A DNA stretch of 64,000 bases from Planctomycetota bacterium (lineage in GTDB: Bacteria > Planctomycetota > UBA1135 > JACQFD01): the NCBI GenBank assembly GCA_016200225.1, contig JACQFD010000004.1, forward strand, positions 1-64,000, in the 5' to 3' direction. The notes beneath the pieces are model-generated. The model had not been told where the DNA came from. It saw only the letters and a list, made by a program, of their open reading frames with translations, and searched no databases. Made by a program: the position numbers and the translations under genes. This document shows positions 16,604-25,444 of the stretch, one piece after another (positions within the stretch are counted from its first letter, which is position 1; every line of letters begins with the position of its first letter).

Positions 16604-18106
16604 TCAATCCTCCTCGCACGCGGCGAGGCGCATCACCGATTCGGGAGTCGCTTCCGCGCGCCCGAGAACTCCCGCGATCCGCCCGCCGCGCATCACGACG
16701 ATGCGGTGGCTCATGCCGAGAACCTCCGGCAAGTCCGACGAGACCATCAATATCGACGCGCCGGCGACGGCGAGGTTCTTCAATCTTGCATAAATTTCGG
16801 CGCGCGCGCCGACGTCGACGCCGCGCGTCGGCTCGTCCACAATTAATATATGCGATCCGCGATGCAGCATTCTTCCTAACAATACTTTTTGTTGGTTTCC
16901 GCCGGAGAGATCGGAGATTTTTTGTTCGATCGACGACGCGCGCACGTCGAGTTCCTTCACTTTTTCGCGCACCTGCCGGCGTTCGCGCGCGAGCAACAGC
17001 ACGCCGAACTTCGAAACGCGATCAAGCGCCGAAATAGTAGTATTCTCGCGAATCGGCCGGTCGGCGATGATGCCGAGGCTCTTGCGGTCCTCCGTTAACA
17101 ATCCGATGCCGAGGCGAAGCGCGTCGCCCGGCCGCCGGATGCGCGCTTCGCGTGAATCTATAAATATTCGCCCCGACGCGGCGGGCGCGGCGCCGGCGAT
17201 CGCCATGGCCACTTCCGTGCGACCGGCCCCCACAAGGCCGGCGAATCCTAATATTTCGCCGCGATGTAAAGAAAAAGAAATGTCATTATAAACGCCCGGC
17301 AATGTTAGTTTTTCGGCGCGCAGCACTTCGGGGCCCGGGTTCCAATCGATCGGAGGATATTCTTCCTTTAGATCGCGCCCGACCATCCGTGAAATAATAA
17401 CATTACGATCAAGTTCGCTAATCTTGTCCGTCGACACCGTTTTGCCGTCGCGAAGAATCGTGACGCGGTCGGCGACGCGGAATATCTCCTCGAGCCGGTG
17501 CGATATATAAACGATACCCGTTCCCTGCGCGGCGAGTTTTTTGATAATTTCACATAAACGATCGAAATCGTGCGCCGACAGCGACGCGCTCGGTTCGTCG
17601 AGAAGCAACACTTTCGCGCGCAACGCGAGCGCTTTTGCGATTTCAACCAATTGTCGCGCGCCCGGGCCGAGCCCCTCGACGCGCGCGTCGGGATCGAGCG
17701 AAACGCCGAGTTCGCCGAGCAGTTCCCGCGCGCGCGCGCGCAACGCGCGGCCGTCGACGAGCAGGCCGCCTGCATGCACCGGCTCGTTTCCGAGTAGTAT
17801 ATTTTCGGCGACGGACATTGCGGGAACGAGCGGCAGCTCTTGATAGACCATCGCGATGCCGAGGCGGCGGCGCGCGGCGGGCGACGACGGCGGAAGCGCA
17901 CGACCCTCGAGCCAGACCTCGCCCGCGTCGGCCTCGAGCGCGCCCGAGAGAATTTTTAGTAATGTCGATTTCCCCGCGCCGTTCTCGCCGACGAGCGCGT
18001 GCACTTCTCCCGCGCGCACGTCGAACGTCACGCTGTCGAGCGCGCGCACGCCCGGAAAACCCTTCGAGATTCCTCGGACTTCGAGAACGGTCTTTATATT
18101 ATCCAT
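16604..18106 (-). CDS. Sugar-type ABC transporter ATP-binding protein (RbsA/MglA family)
   Basis: About 500 residues with two fused ATPase domains, the hallmark of the carbohydrate CUT2 class. Domain 1 has Walker A GENGAGKST, a degenerate signature LGPGARQLVEI and Walker B VLLLDEPSAS. Domain 2 has a degenerate Walker A GLVGAGRTEV, an intact signature LSGGNQQKV and Walker B ILIVDEPTRG. An uneven pair of this kind is normal for RbsA-like proteins. The ATG at 18106 (MDNIKTV) is preferred over one 39 bases upstream. No permease or binding-protein gene lies beside it, so the partner must be elsewhere. The substrate (pentose, hexose or nucleoside) cannot be assigned. Confidence 0.92.
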   Translation of the reverse strand: MDNIKTVLEVRGISKGFPGVRALDSVTFDVRAGEVHALVGENGAGKSTLLKILSGALEADAGEVWLEGRALPPSSPAARRRLGIAMVYQELPLVPAMSVAENILLGNEPVHAGGLLVDGRALRARARELLGELGVSLDPDARVEGLGPGARQLVEIAKALALRAKVLLLDEPSASLSAHDFDRLCEIIKKLAAQGTGIVYISHRLEEIFRVADRVTILRDGKTVSTDKISELDRNVIISRMVGRDLKEEYPPIDWNPGPEVLRAEKLTLPGVYNDISFSLHRGEILGFAGLVGAGRTEVAMAIAGAAPAASGRIFIDSREARIRRPGDALRLGIGLLTEDRKSLGIIADRPIRENTTISALDRVSKFGVLLLARERRQVREKVKELDVRASSIEQKISDLSGGNQQKVLLGRMLHRGSHILIVDEPTRGVDVGARAEIYARLKNLAVAGASILMVSSDLPEVLGMSHRIVVMRGGRIAGVLGRAEATPESVMRLAACEED

Positions 18107-18177
18107 TGCGTTGAAGGCGAAAACGGATCGCGGGAATGCGCGCATTCATTGTACAGTCGAAGCCACCCGGAACTCCA

Positions 18178-18642
18178 ATGATTCAAAAAGCCGCCGCCGC
18201 GTGCGTTTTATTGTTAGCAATCCTTCCGGCCTGCGTTTTCACCGGACCCAACCGCGCCGCCACGCACGACGTTGAAAAACCGCTCACCGATCCGCCGCAG
18301 CCCGAAAGCAAATATACGACGGTCGAATTCGGCCCGGATGGTCTCTCGGAGTTATTGTATCAAACTCCCCCGGACCGCGCATTTTTACTAAAAGAAATCC
18401 GCTCGACGATTTCAGCCGACCTCGTCGCCGACGTCGGCGGAAACTTAATAACAGTTTGCGGCGCCTGGATGTTTACAAACGACTACGGGCCAACGGCGGG
18501 CGGCCTCTGCATCCGGCTGGCGGCTGGTGCGAAAGTGCCCGCGGGAGCGGCGTTGAAGTTGAGACTTACAAAAGATTGGAAACCGGGCTCGGTCGTATCG
18601 GCACAGGTGTTCATGTCCGGCGATTTGGTGCGCGTGAATTAG
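18178..18642 (+). CDS. Small lipoprotein of unknown function
   Basis: A 154-residue protein from the ATG at 18178. The signal peptide MIQKAAAACVLLLAILPAC ends in lipobox LPAC, so the mature protein starts at Cys19 and is lipid-anchored. The mature part is a small beta-rich domain without recognised motifs. The 5' end is 72 bp from the divergent ABC gene. Confidence 0.7.
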   Translation: MIQKAAAACVLLLAILPACVFTGPNRAATHDVEKPLTDPPQPESKYTTVEFGPDGLSELLYQTPPDRAFLLKEIRSTISADLVADVGGNLITVCGAWMFTNDYGPTAGGLCIRLAAGAKVPAGAALKLRLTKDWKPGSVVSAQVFMSGDLVRVN

Positions 18643-18773
18643 CAAGAACGCCAACGTCGCAGGCGGCGAATTGACGTGCGCGTTCCTCCGCATTGGCTTA
18701 TCCTATTGGCCCCTTGGGTTACACTCACGTTTCTTCCCATCGTAGGCGACGGCCCGGCCGTTCGCGCCATATC

Positions 18774-20393
18774 ATGCGAAACATCCTCCAAGGCGTCCTT
18801 CTCGCGGGCGCGTCATTTGTAATACTCGGCTCGAGTCTCTGCGCGCAAGCCACGCCGATCAAAACTGTATTATTTAAGAATGGATTTTCGTCGCCGATTT
18901 TTGTAACGGCGCCTCCCGGCGACTTCAACCGCGTATTCGTCGTCGAACGCGCCGGAAAGATTAAAATTGTAAAGAACGGGACGACTCTTGCCACGCCTTT
19001 CCTCGACATCACGGCGCTTACAACACTTGCAGGCGAGCGCGGACTTTTAAGCATGGCGTTCCATCCGAATTTTGCGGCGAACGGCTACTTTTTCGTTTAC
19101 TACACAAATTCGGCGGGAAATATCGTCATCGCGCGATACAAGGCGGTCGGTGGCGGCGACGTCGCGAGCCCGGCGGGAACGATCCTTTTAACCATTAATC
19201 ATCCGACCAATTCCAACCACAACGGCGGCCAGGTTGCGTTCGGCCCCGACGGATATTTGTATTTTGCGACAGGCGACGGCGGGAGCGCCAACGATCCGCC
19301 GAACAACGCGCAGAATTTAAATAGTCTTTTGGGCAAGATGCTTCGCATCGACGTGAACTTGGGAGTTCCCTATGGAATTCCCTCGACGAATCCTTTTGCG
19401 TCGAGCACGACGGCCATGAAGGAAATCTGGGCAATCGGACATCGCAATCCCTTTCGTTTTAGTTTTGATCGCGTGACCGGCGACTTGGTGGTTGGCGATG
19501 TAGGCCAGGACGCATGGGAGGAGATTGATTTTCAGGCGGGAACATTTACGCCAACAGTAAACACGCCGCCAAACTATGGATGGCGATGCCTCGAGGGCAC
19601 GCATGCTACAAATCTCGCGGGATGCACGTACCCCAATCCTTACCCAAACGCGATTCCGCCGATTTATGAATATCCGCACTCCACGGGAAACTGCGTCATT
19701 GGCGGATATGTATATCGCGGCTGCATGATTCCCGATTTGCGCGGCACGTACTTCTTCGCGGACAATGGAAATAGTAAAATTTGGTCGTTCGTTTATTCCG
19801 GCGGAATTATGACAAATTTTCAGGAACGCACGTCACAACTCGCGCCCGGCGGCGGACTCAGCATCAGCGGAATTCCATCCTTTGGCGAAGACGCGATGGG
19901 CGAAATGTATATTGTCGACATGAGCGGCGGCGAAATCTTTAAAATCGTGCCGCAGAATCCCGTAATCGTTGGAATTAGCAATTACGGCGTCGGCACGCCG
20001 GGTTGCCTCGGCAGCCAGACCATGAGCGTGAATTGTTCGCCCGTAATCGCGAATCCCGGCTTCGAACTGCTCGTGAATCGTTGCCCGACGAGCAGTCTCG
20101 GCCTAACAATGGTTACAGATCAACAGGACGTCGCCGGATCGGATCCGTTCAGCATCGGCGTATTGTTACATGTCGGTTTCGGCGGCAGCCAAGTGATGGC
20201 ATTTGATGCGAATAGCGATGCTCTCGGAAACGGTATTACGGCCGCGCCCATTCCGAACAACCCGACGCTCGTCGGCCAGCATTTTTATGCGACGACACTT
20301 TGGGCGTGGTCCACGTCCACTTGCACGCTTCCGGGGTTCAATCCATTCAATTTGAGCACTTCCGACGCGCTGGATATTACCATTCAGCCGTAA
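18774..20393 (+). CDS. Secreted PQQ-dependent sugar dehydrogenase-like protein with GTPGC-type C-terminal domain
   Basis: About 539 residues from the ATG at 18774, giving a clear signal peptide (MRNILQGVLLAGASFVILG, cut near CAQA). Residues about 30-400 form a six-bladed propeller of the aldose sugar dehydrogenase/sorbosone dehydrogenase family. Signatures include ERGLLSMAFHP, NHNGGQVAFGPDGYLYFATGDGG, GHRNPFRFSFD and DVGQDAWEEID. These enzymes oxidise sugars outside the cytoplasm with PQQ and calcium; many homologues are uncharacterised. The last ~130 residues begin YGVGTPGCLG and match the C-termini of three other secreted proteins in this window, so this part is an accessory or sorting domain. 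Confidence 0.87.
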   Translation: MRNILQGVLLAGASFVILGSSLCAQATPIKTVLFKNGFSSPIFVTAPPGDFNRVFVVERAGKIKIVKNGTTLATPFLDITALTTLAGERGLLSMAFHPNFAANGYFFVYYTNSAGNIVIARYKAVGGGDVASPAGTILLTINHPTNSNHNGGQVAFGPDGYLYFATGDGGSANDPPNNAQNLNSLLGKMLRIDVNLGVPYGIPSTNPFASSTTAMKEIWAIGHRNPFRFSFDRVTGDLVVGDVGQDAWEEIDFQAGTFTPTVNTPPNYGWRCLEGTHATNLAGCTYPNPYPNAIPPIYEYPHSTGNCVIGGYVYRGCMIPDLRGTYFFADNGNSKIWSFVYSGGIMTNFQERTSQLAPGGGLSISGIPSFGEDAMGEMYIVDMSGGEIFKIVPQNPVIVGISNYGVGTPGCLGSQTMSVNCSPVIANPGFELLVNRCPTSSLGLTMVTDQQDVAGSDPFSIGVLLHVGFGGSQVMAFDANSDALGNGITAAPIPNNPTLVGQHFYATTLWAWSTSTCTLPGFNPFNLSTSDALDITIQP

Positions 20394-20395
20394 CG

Positions 20396-20432
20396 TTGTT
20401 AGCCGCGGTATTTGTTAGCCGCGGCATTGTTA
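20396..20432. repeat. 16-bp tandem repeat, two copies and a partial third
   Basis: ttgttagccgcggtat (20396-20411) is followed directly by the same unit with one change (20412-20427) and by a partial third copy. It lies just after the sugar dehydrogenase stop. The unit does not form a strong hairpin. Confidence 0.8.
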
Positions 20433-20514
20433 AACGAAATGATGGCCGCGCCGTCGTGAGCGATTCATCGCTCTTGTTGAACTTCGATTCCGCGAATCGT
20501 GCCCGGAGAATGCG

Positions 20515-21903
20515 TTAACGAACAGCGCTTGAAGACGACGCCTGCACGCCGAGGTCCGCGAGCGCTTTCGTTAATATTTCCATTCCGCGGTCGATTTCAA
20601 TATTACTAACGTTCAACGGCGGGCGGAAACGGATGGAGCGGTCGCCGCAGGAGAGGGCGAACATTTTGTTGGCGATCAGTTTCTTTAATAATTGATCGCG
20701 GGCGTCCTTCGACGGGCAGTCGAAGGCGACGAGGCAGCCGACGCCGCGGCCGGCGGCAACCCAGCCGCCGTTGAGGCGCGCGCCGAGTTCGCGGAGGCGC
20801 GAAACTAAATATTCGCCGCGCTCGAGAATGTTTTGCATCATGTTATCCTTAAGAATCGCGCGCAGAATCCACTTGGAGCGCGTCATATCGGCGAGGTTGC
20901 CGCCCCACGTGGAATTGATACGACTGCCCTCTTCGAACACATTCTTCGCGACGCTTTTGATGCGATCGTTTGCAAAGAATCCGCAGACTTGAGTTTTCTT
21001 GCCGAATGCGACCATGTCGGGCTCGACGCCGTGATGTTGAAAACACCACATTTTGCCGGGCGCGAAAAAACCCGCCTGCACCTCGTCGAAAATCAGCATC
21101 GCCTCGTGCCGATTACACAATTCGCGGAGTTTTTGTAAGAATTCGCGGCGGAAATGGTTGTCGCCGCCTTCGCATTGAATCGTTTCGAGAATTACAGCCG
21201 CGATGTCGGGGCCGTTTTTTGTAAACGCCGATTCAATCTCGCGAATCGACTGTTCCTCGTCGCGAATCGTCGCCGCGAGGTTGTCCCCTTCCATCGGAAA
21301 GCGAATTTTGGGATTCAGCACGCGCGGCCATTTAAACTTTGGAAAAAGCGCCGTTTTGCGCGCGTCGCTCGTATTCGTCAGCGAAAGCGTGTAGCCGCTG
21401 CGTCCGTGGAATGCCTCGCGGAAGTGTAATATTTGCTGACCGACTTCGTCGCGCGTCGAGCCGTCGGCGTCTTTTATTGTAATGCCGCGCGATTGATTTA
21501 TTTTAATTTTCCAGTCGAACGCGGCCTTGAGCGCGTTTTCGACGCCGAGCGTTCCCCCGCTGATAAAGAATGCGCGGTGGTAATTCGGCGGCAGCGCGTT
21601 CTCGCCGAATTCTTTAACGAATTCGCCCATTAATACAGAATACAAATCGGCGTTCGACGGATTGTGCGTCGCCGCTTCGAGGATCTCTTCCTTGAATTCT
21701 TTGGAATCGAGCAGCGGATGGTGATAACCGATCGGCCAGCTCGCGAAACATGTAAAGAAATCGAGGAACCGCTCGCCCGACTTCGCGTCGACGAGCCAGC
21801 TCCCGCGCGAATTCTTTAGATCGAGAACCGCTTCGAAACCGTCGGCGAGCATGAACCGGCGGAGCGTGGGATGGACTTCCTCGGCTTTGAGATGCGTGGA
21901 CAT
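20515..21903 (-). CDS. lat: L-lysine 6-aminotransferase
   Basis: A 462-residue class-III PLP aminotransferase. It moves the epsilon-amino group of lysine to 2-oxoglutarate, giving 2-aminoadipate 6-semialdehyde. The PLP lysine is Lys302 in FGKKTQVCGFF and the ring-nitrogen Asp is Asp273 in IFDEVQAG. ETIQCEGGDNHFR and FFTCFASWPIGYHHP match the lysine-specific subgroup well. An aldehyde dehydrogenase lies upstream on the same strand with a 52-bp gap and would oxidise the product to 2-aminoadipate. Length fits the family (about 450). Confidence 0.9.
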   Translation of the reverse strand: MSTHLKAEEVHPTLRRFMLADGFEAVLDLKNSRGSWLVDAKSGERFLDFFTCFASWPIGYHHPLLDSKEFKEEILEAATHNPSNADLYSVLMGEFVKEFGENALPPNYHRAFFISGGTLGVENALKAAFDWKIKINQSRGITIKDADGSTRDEVGQQILHFREAFHGRSGYTLSLTNTSDARKTALFPKFKWPRVLNPKIRFPMEGDNLAATIRDEEQSIREIESAFTKNGPDIAAVILETIQCEGGDNHFRREFLQKLRELCNRHEAMLIFDEVQAGFFAPGKMWCFQHHGVEPDMVAFGKKTQVCGFFANDRIKSVAKNVFEEGSRINSTWGGNLADMTRSKWILRAILKDNMMQNILERGEYLVSRLRELGARLNGGWVAAGRGVGCLVAFDCPSKDARDQLLKKLIANKMFALSCGDRSIRFRPPLNVSNIEIDRGMEILTKALADLGVQASSSSAVR

Positions 21904-21954
21904 GATATAAACGATACGTCGGGCTTTTTAATTAAATAATATTAAATCGGGAAT

Positions 21955-23457
21955 TTATTGTTTTTCGGCGTCGTGCGTGTCGATCTGCGCGCGCTGGAGG
22001 CGGCCGCTGAAGTCGACGTAGATCGATTTCCACTCGGTGTACGAATCGAGCACGGTCCACGACGCCTCGCGATGGCCGTTGCCCGTCTCCTTCACGCCGC
22101 CAAACGGTAGCTGCACTTCGGCGCCGATCGTCGGACCGTTAATATAAGTGATACCGGCCTCGATGTCGCGCATCGCGCGGAACGCCGCGTTGATGTCTTT
22201 TGTATAAATCGACGACGAAAGGCCGTAATTCGTATCATTAAGAATCGAAACCGCCTCGTCGAGCGAGCCCGCGCGCAGAATCGCGACGACCGGTCCGAAA
22301 ATCTCCTCGCGCGCGATCCGCATCTGCGGTTTCACATTGGTAAAGATGGTCGGTTCGTAAAACCAGCCGTGCTCGACGCACTCGCCCGTCGAAAACCCGC
22401 CGCCGCGCAAAAGCGTCGCGCCCTCTTCGACGCCCGATTTTACATATTGATGAACCGCCTTGCGGCGCTCTTCGTTAATAAGCGGTCCGACCTGCGTCGC
22501 CGGATCGAGACCGTCGCCCAATTTTAGCTTTTCCGCGCGCGCGAGGAACATTTCCGTAAATTTTGACAATACGCGTTCATGACAAATCACGCGGCTCGTC
22601 GCGGTGCAGCGCTGGCCTGCGGTGCCGAACGCGCCCCAGAGCGCGCCTTCGACGGCAAGTTCGAGATCGGCGTCGTCCATCACGATTTGCGCATTCTTGC
22701 CGCCAAGTTCGAGCGAAACGCGCTTCAACTTGCGCCCGCCGCGTTCGGCAATGATCTTTCCAACGGCGGTCGAACCGGTAAAAGATATGACCGGCACGTC
22801 GGGATGGTCGACGAGCGGCGCGCCCGCCTCCTCGCCGAATCCGTTGATTAAATTAACAACTCCGGCCGGGATTCCCGCGTCCTCGAGCGTTTTGATGAAA
22901 TTAACAGATGAAAGCGGCGTATCCTCCGCGGATTTTAATACTACAGTATTTCCCGCGACGAGCGCCGGAAACGCTTTCCACGACGGGATCGCCATCGGAA
23001 AATTCCATGGCGTGATCAAACCGCAGACGCCGACCGGCATCCGCACCGACATGCCGAATTTGTTAGGAAGTTCGACGGGCACCGTGTCGCCGAACAGCCG
23101 CCGTCCCTCGCCCGCACAATAATAAGCTGTATCAATCGCCTCCTGAACGTCGCCGCGCGTTTCGGCGATGACTTTTCCCATTTCGCGCGTCATCGCGCGC
23201 GCGAATTCCTCCTTGCGCTCTTCAAGGAGCCGAGCGACGCGATATAACAATTCCGCGCGCTTCGGCGCGGGCACGAGCCGCCATGTTTTAAACGCGCGGC
23301 GCGCCGCGTCGACCGCGGCGTCGACGTCGCGATGATCCGAACGTGGAAACAATCCAACCAGATCGCCGGCGTTCGCCGGGTTGCGATTTTCAAACCACTC
23401 GCCCGATTGGGCGTCGACCCAGTGGCCGTTCACAAAATTATGGTGTCGATTCGTCAT
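21955..23457 (-). CDS. NAD(P)-dependent aldehyde dehydrogenase, probably aminoadipate-semialdehyde type
   Basis: A 500-residue ALDH-superfamily enzyme starting at the ATG at 23457; the open frame continues upstream only as a shadow of rnpA. Catalytic Cys284 is in GQRCTATSR, the general base is Glu250 in LELGGKN, and the cofactor-loop motif is FTGST (226-230). It is transcribed ahead of lysine 6-aminotransferase, so the likely substrate is 2-aminoadipate 6-semialdehyde in lysine breakdown (inference from context). Broad-range aldehyde dehydrogenases look very similar, so the substrate is not proven by sequence. Confidence 0.9.
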   Translation of the reverse strand: MTNRHHNFVNGHWVDAQSGEWFENRNPANAGDLVGLFPRSDHRDVDAAVDAARRAFKTWRLVPAPKRAELLYRVARLLEERKEEFARAMTREMGKVIAETRGDVQEAIDTAYYCAGEGRRLFGDTVPVELPNKFGMSVRMPVGVCGLITPWNFPMAIPSWKAFPALVAGNTVVLKSAEDTPLSSVNFIKTLEDAGIPAGVVNLINGFGEEAGAPLVDHPDVPVISFTGSTAVGKIIAERGGRKLKRVSLELGGKNAQIVMDDADLELAVEGALWGAFGTAGQRCTATSRVICHERVLSKFTEMFLARAEKLKLGDGLDPATQVGPLINEERRKAVHQYVKSGVEEGATLLRGGGFSTGECVEHGWFYEPTIFTNVKPQMRIAREEIFGPVVAILRAGSLDEAVSILNDTNYGLSSSIYTKDINAAFRAMRDIEAGITYINGPTIGAEVQLPFGGVKETGNGHREASWTVLDSYTEWKSIYVDFSGRLQRAQIDTHDAEKQ

Positions 23458-23593
23458 ATTCGTTGCATTTGGGTTCGGGCCGTCGCGCGCGGCCGGCAGA
23501 TTACATAAAAACGGACCGCTTCTCACGCGGCGGATCGCAGGCCGCTTGTTTTCTGTTGGGTCGCGGCCACGATGTTCATAACCCCTTTCGACC

Positions 23594-24007
23594 ATGGATG
23601 CGGCCAAACCAACACAACCGAGAAAAACGCTTTCCAAGAAGGCGCGTTTGACGTCGAAGCGCGACTTCGACGGCGCTTTCGCGGATGGCGTCCGCGCGCA
23701 TGGCAGCCTCCTCGGCATCGTGCTCCGGCGTAGTCCCGACGGAGAAACCCGCGTCGGCGTCCCGTGCGGAAAGCGATTCAGCAAGCGCGCTGTCGATCGC
23801 AACCGTTTTCGCCGCCTTGCGCGCGAAGCGTTCCGCCTCCACCGCGACGAGTGGCCGAAAGGCTGCGAAATTGTCATTCTTCCGCGCTGCAAACCCGATG
23901 CATGTAATTTTCAATTGTTCGAAAAAGAGTTAAAATCACTTGTCGCGAAAGCGCTTCGCTACGCGCCGCCCGCGCCGATTCCCCCTCCCGTTTCCGGGAA
24001 GTTATAA
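23594..24007 (+). CDS. rnpA: Ribonuclease P protein component
   Basis: A 137-residue basic protein that helps the RNase P RNA remove 5' leaders from pre-tRNA. The RNR signature is [18 protein letters not shown] (about residues 64-81), and the N-terminal [11 protein letters not shown] is also typical. The stop overlaps the yidD ATG by one base (TAATG), so the two are translationally coupled. No rpmH gene (ribosomal protein L34) lies upstream. The gene is instead divergent from the aldehyde dehydrogenase. The Pro-rich C-terminal tail is an extra. Confidence 0.93.
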   Translation: MDAAKPTQPRKTLSKKARLTSKRDFDGAFADGVRAHGSLLGIVLRRSPDGETRVGVPCGKRFSKRAVDRNRFRRLAREAFRLHRDEWPKGCEIVILPRCKPDACNFQLFEKELKSLVAKALRYAPPAPIPPPVSGKL

Positions 24008-24267
24008 TGTTCCGGGAAATCTTAATATTCCCAATCCGTTTTTATCAAAAATACATTTCGCCGTTCTTCGGGCCGAAATGCAGATTCATGCCGACGTGTT
24101 CGCAGTACGCGGTCGAAAGTTTACAAATCCACGGCGCGTTCAAAGGAATGATTTTATCGTTATTTCGCATCTGCCGCTGCCAGCCTTTTTGTAAGAATGG
24201 CTACGACCCGGTGCCGGAAAAAGGCGCGTGGCGGCATCGAACTGTCATGACCGAACGGGGCGATTAG
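24007..24267 (+). CDS. yidD: Membrane protein insertion efficiency factor YidD
   Basis: An 86-residue protein with the YidD signature: [26 protein letters not shown], followed by a cysteine-containing [15 protein letters not shown] segment. YidD is a small membrane-associated protein that assists YidC-dependent insertion. It overlaps rnpA, the usual partner. yidC does not follow; a zinc-finger protein gene starts two bases after the stop instead. Confidence 0.95.
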   Translation: MFREILIFPIRFYQKYISPFFGPKCRFMPTCSQYAVESLQIHGAFKGMILSLFRICRCQPFCKNGYDPVPEKGAWRHRTVMTERGD

Positions 24268-24268
24268 C

Positions 24269-24850
24269 GTGAAAGACAATTTACCGATCCCGCGAGATTC
24301 GAATCCGCTCGTTCCGCGGAGCGCCGCCGACGGCGCGTCGCGGCCCCGGGGAACGGCCGATTGTCCGCGATGCGAACGCCGGACGCTCGCGGCGTCGCGC
24401 GCCGGCCTCGCCGCGGTTTTTCGTTGTATTCGTTGCAAAGGGATTTGGGTGCCGCGCGCGTCCGGCGCCGATTTGCAACAATCCTTTCCCGAAATCGGCG
24501 AACTGCGCCGCGAGAGCCTCGAACTCGTGCGGCAGACGGCCGCCGAATTGAATCTTCGCGACGCCGTCAAATATCTGGCCTGTCCGATTTGTAAAGAACG
24601 CATGTCGCGGCGCCAGTTCGCGATCGGCAGCGGAATTGTGGTGGATCGTTGCATTCACGACGGCGTATGGTTCGACGCGGGCGAACTCGAACTCGCCGCG
24701 GCGTACTTCGAGGCGGGCGGTCCCGCCGACGCGGCGCGCCGCAAACGAATCTCGGGCGAACGCGAGACAAAACGCATCCCGATCGTCACCGGCGACCTCG
24801 GCGACGAAGCGACGGCGGCCATGGCGCAGTTGTTACTTTGGTTGGTTTAA
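24269..24850 (+). CDS. Protein with two zf-TFIIB-type zinc modules
   Basis: A 193-residue product starting with GTG two bases after yidD. Two zinc-ribbon modules are visible: CPRC...CIRCKGIWV (about residues 32-61) and CPIC...CIHDGVWFDAGEL (about 109-138). The second has the typical GxWxDxGEL ending of the zf-TFIIB family. No DNA-binding or enzyme domain is attached. Members of this family are widespread small proteins without known function. Tight spacing suggests co-transcription with rnpA-yidD. Confidence 0.8.
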   Translation: MKDNLPIPRDSNPLVPRSAADGASRPRGTADCPRCERRTLAASRAGLAAVFRCIRCKGIWVPRASGADLQQSFPEIGELRRESLELVRQTAAELNLRDAVKYLACPICKERMSRRQFAIGSGIVVDRCIHDGVWFDAGELELAAAYFEAGGPADAARRKRISGERETKRIPIVTGDLGDEATAAMAQLLLWLV

Positions 24851-24866
24851 CAAAACGATTTTCATA

Positions 24867-25346
24867 ATGAAACGATTTTTATTCAATGTAACGAAACCGG
24901 CGGCCGTCGCGTTTTGCGCGGCCGTTCCCGCGGCATGCCGGACGCTGGCGCTGATCGACAGCAATCCGCGCGGCGCCGCCGTGGAGATCAACGGCGTGCG
25001 AGGCGTGACGCCGTTCACCGCGGAGCTGCCGGTCACGACGTTCGATCATTATAATTACAAAATGGAACTCGAAGGCTACGAATCGCGCGAAGGCGAACTC
25101 GCAAAAACTCCGAACACCGGATTGATATTATTATCATTCGCGTTTCCACCCGCGCTGCTGCAGGACGTGTACCGGCCCGCGACCTATACCTATGTCGAGT
25201 TGCGCCCGCTCCGGAATTTCCCGGCCGGTTTTTCGCGCGAGGAACCGTGGAAATCCGCGCTGCCGCCCCTTCCAATCGGAATGACGCAACCCGTGGTTGA
25301 GCGCGAACGCGCCGCGACCCGCCCCGCGCCGCCCGAGCAGAAGTAG
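24867..25346 (+). CDS. Exported PEGA-domain protein
   Basis: A 159-residue product from the ATG at 24867, 16 bp after the zinc-module gene. The N-terminal signal sequence runs to about residue 24 (AVPAAC), a weak lipobox. A PEGA-like beta domain follows (ALIDSNPRGAAVEINGVRGVTPF), a surface-adhesion-type module common in planctomycetes. A short hydrophobic stretch near 85-100 (GLILLSFAFPPALL) and a Pro-rich tail complete it. The function is unknown. Confidence 0.75.
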   Translation: MKRFLFNVTKPAAVAFCAAVPAACRTLALIDSNPRGAAVEINGVRGVTPFTAELPVTTFDHYNYKMELEGYESREGELAKTPNTGLILLSFAFPPALLQDVYRPATYTYVELRPLRNFPAGFSREEPWKSALPPLPIGMTQPVVERERAATRPAPPEQK

Positions 25347-25444
25347 CCGCGCAAAAGTTAATATAACGCGGACGCGCCGCCAATGCGCTTCACGGGGCGT
25401 TCGCGCCGTGTATACTTTCCGCCCCGTTTTTCAATTTCAACCAA

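Noticed and set aside
16472..17037. Overlapping plus-strand frames opposite the ABC ATPase
   Set aside because: They are Arg-rich shadows of a clearly conserved minus-strand gene.
23458..23892. N-terminal extension of the aldehyde dehydrogenase
   Set aside because: The extra 145 residues are Arg-rich, antisense to rnpA, and unlike any ALDH. The ATG at 23457 gives the normal N-terminus and length.
24286..24306. tRNA T-arm-like string (gagattcgaatccgctc)
   Set aside because: It lies inside the zinc-module coding sequence and no acceptor, D or anticodon arm can be built around it.
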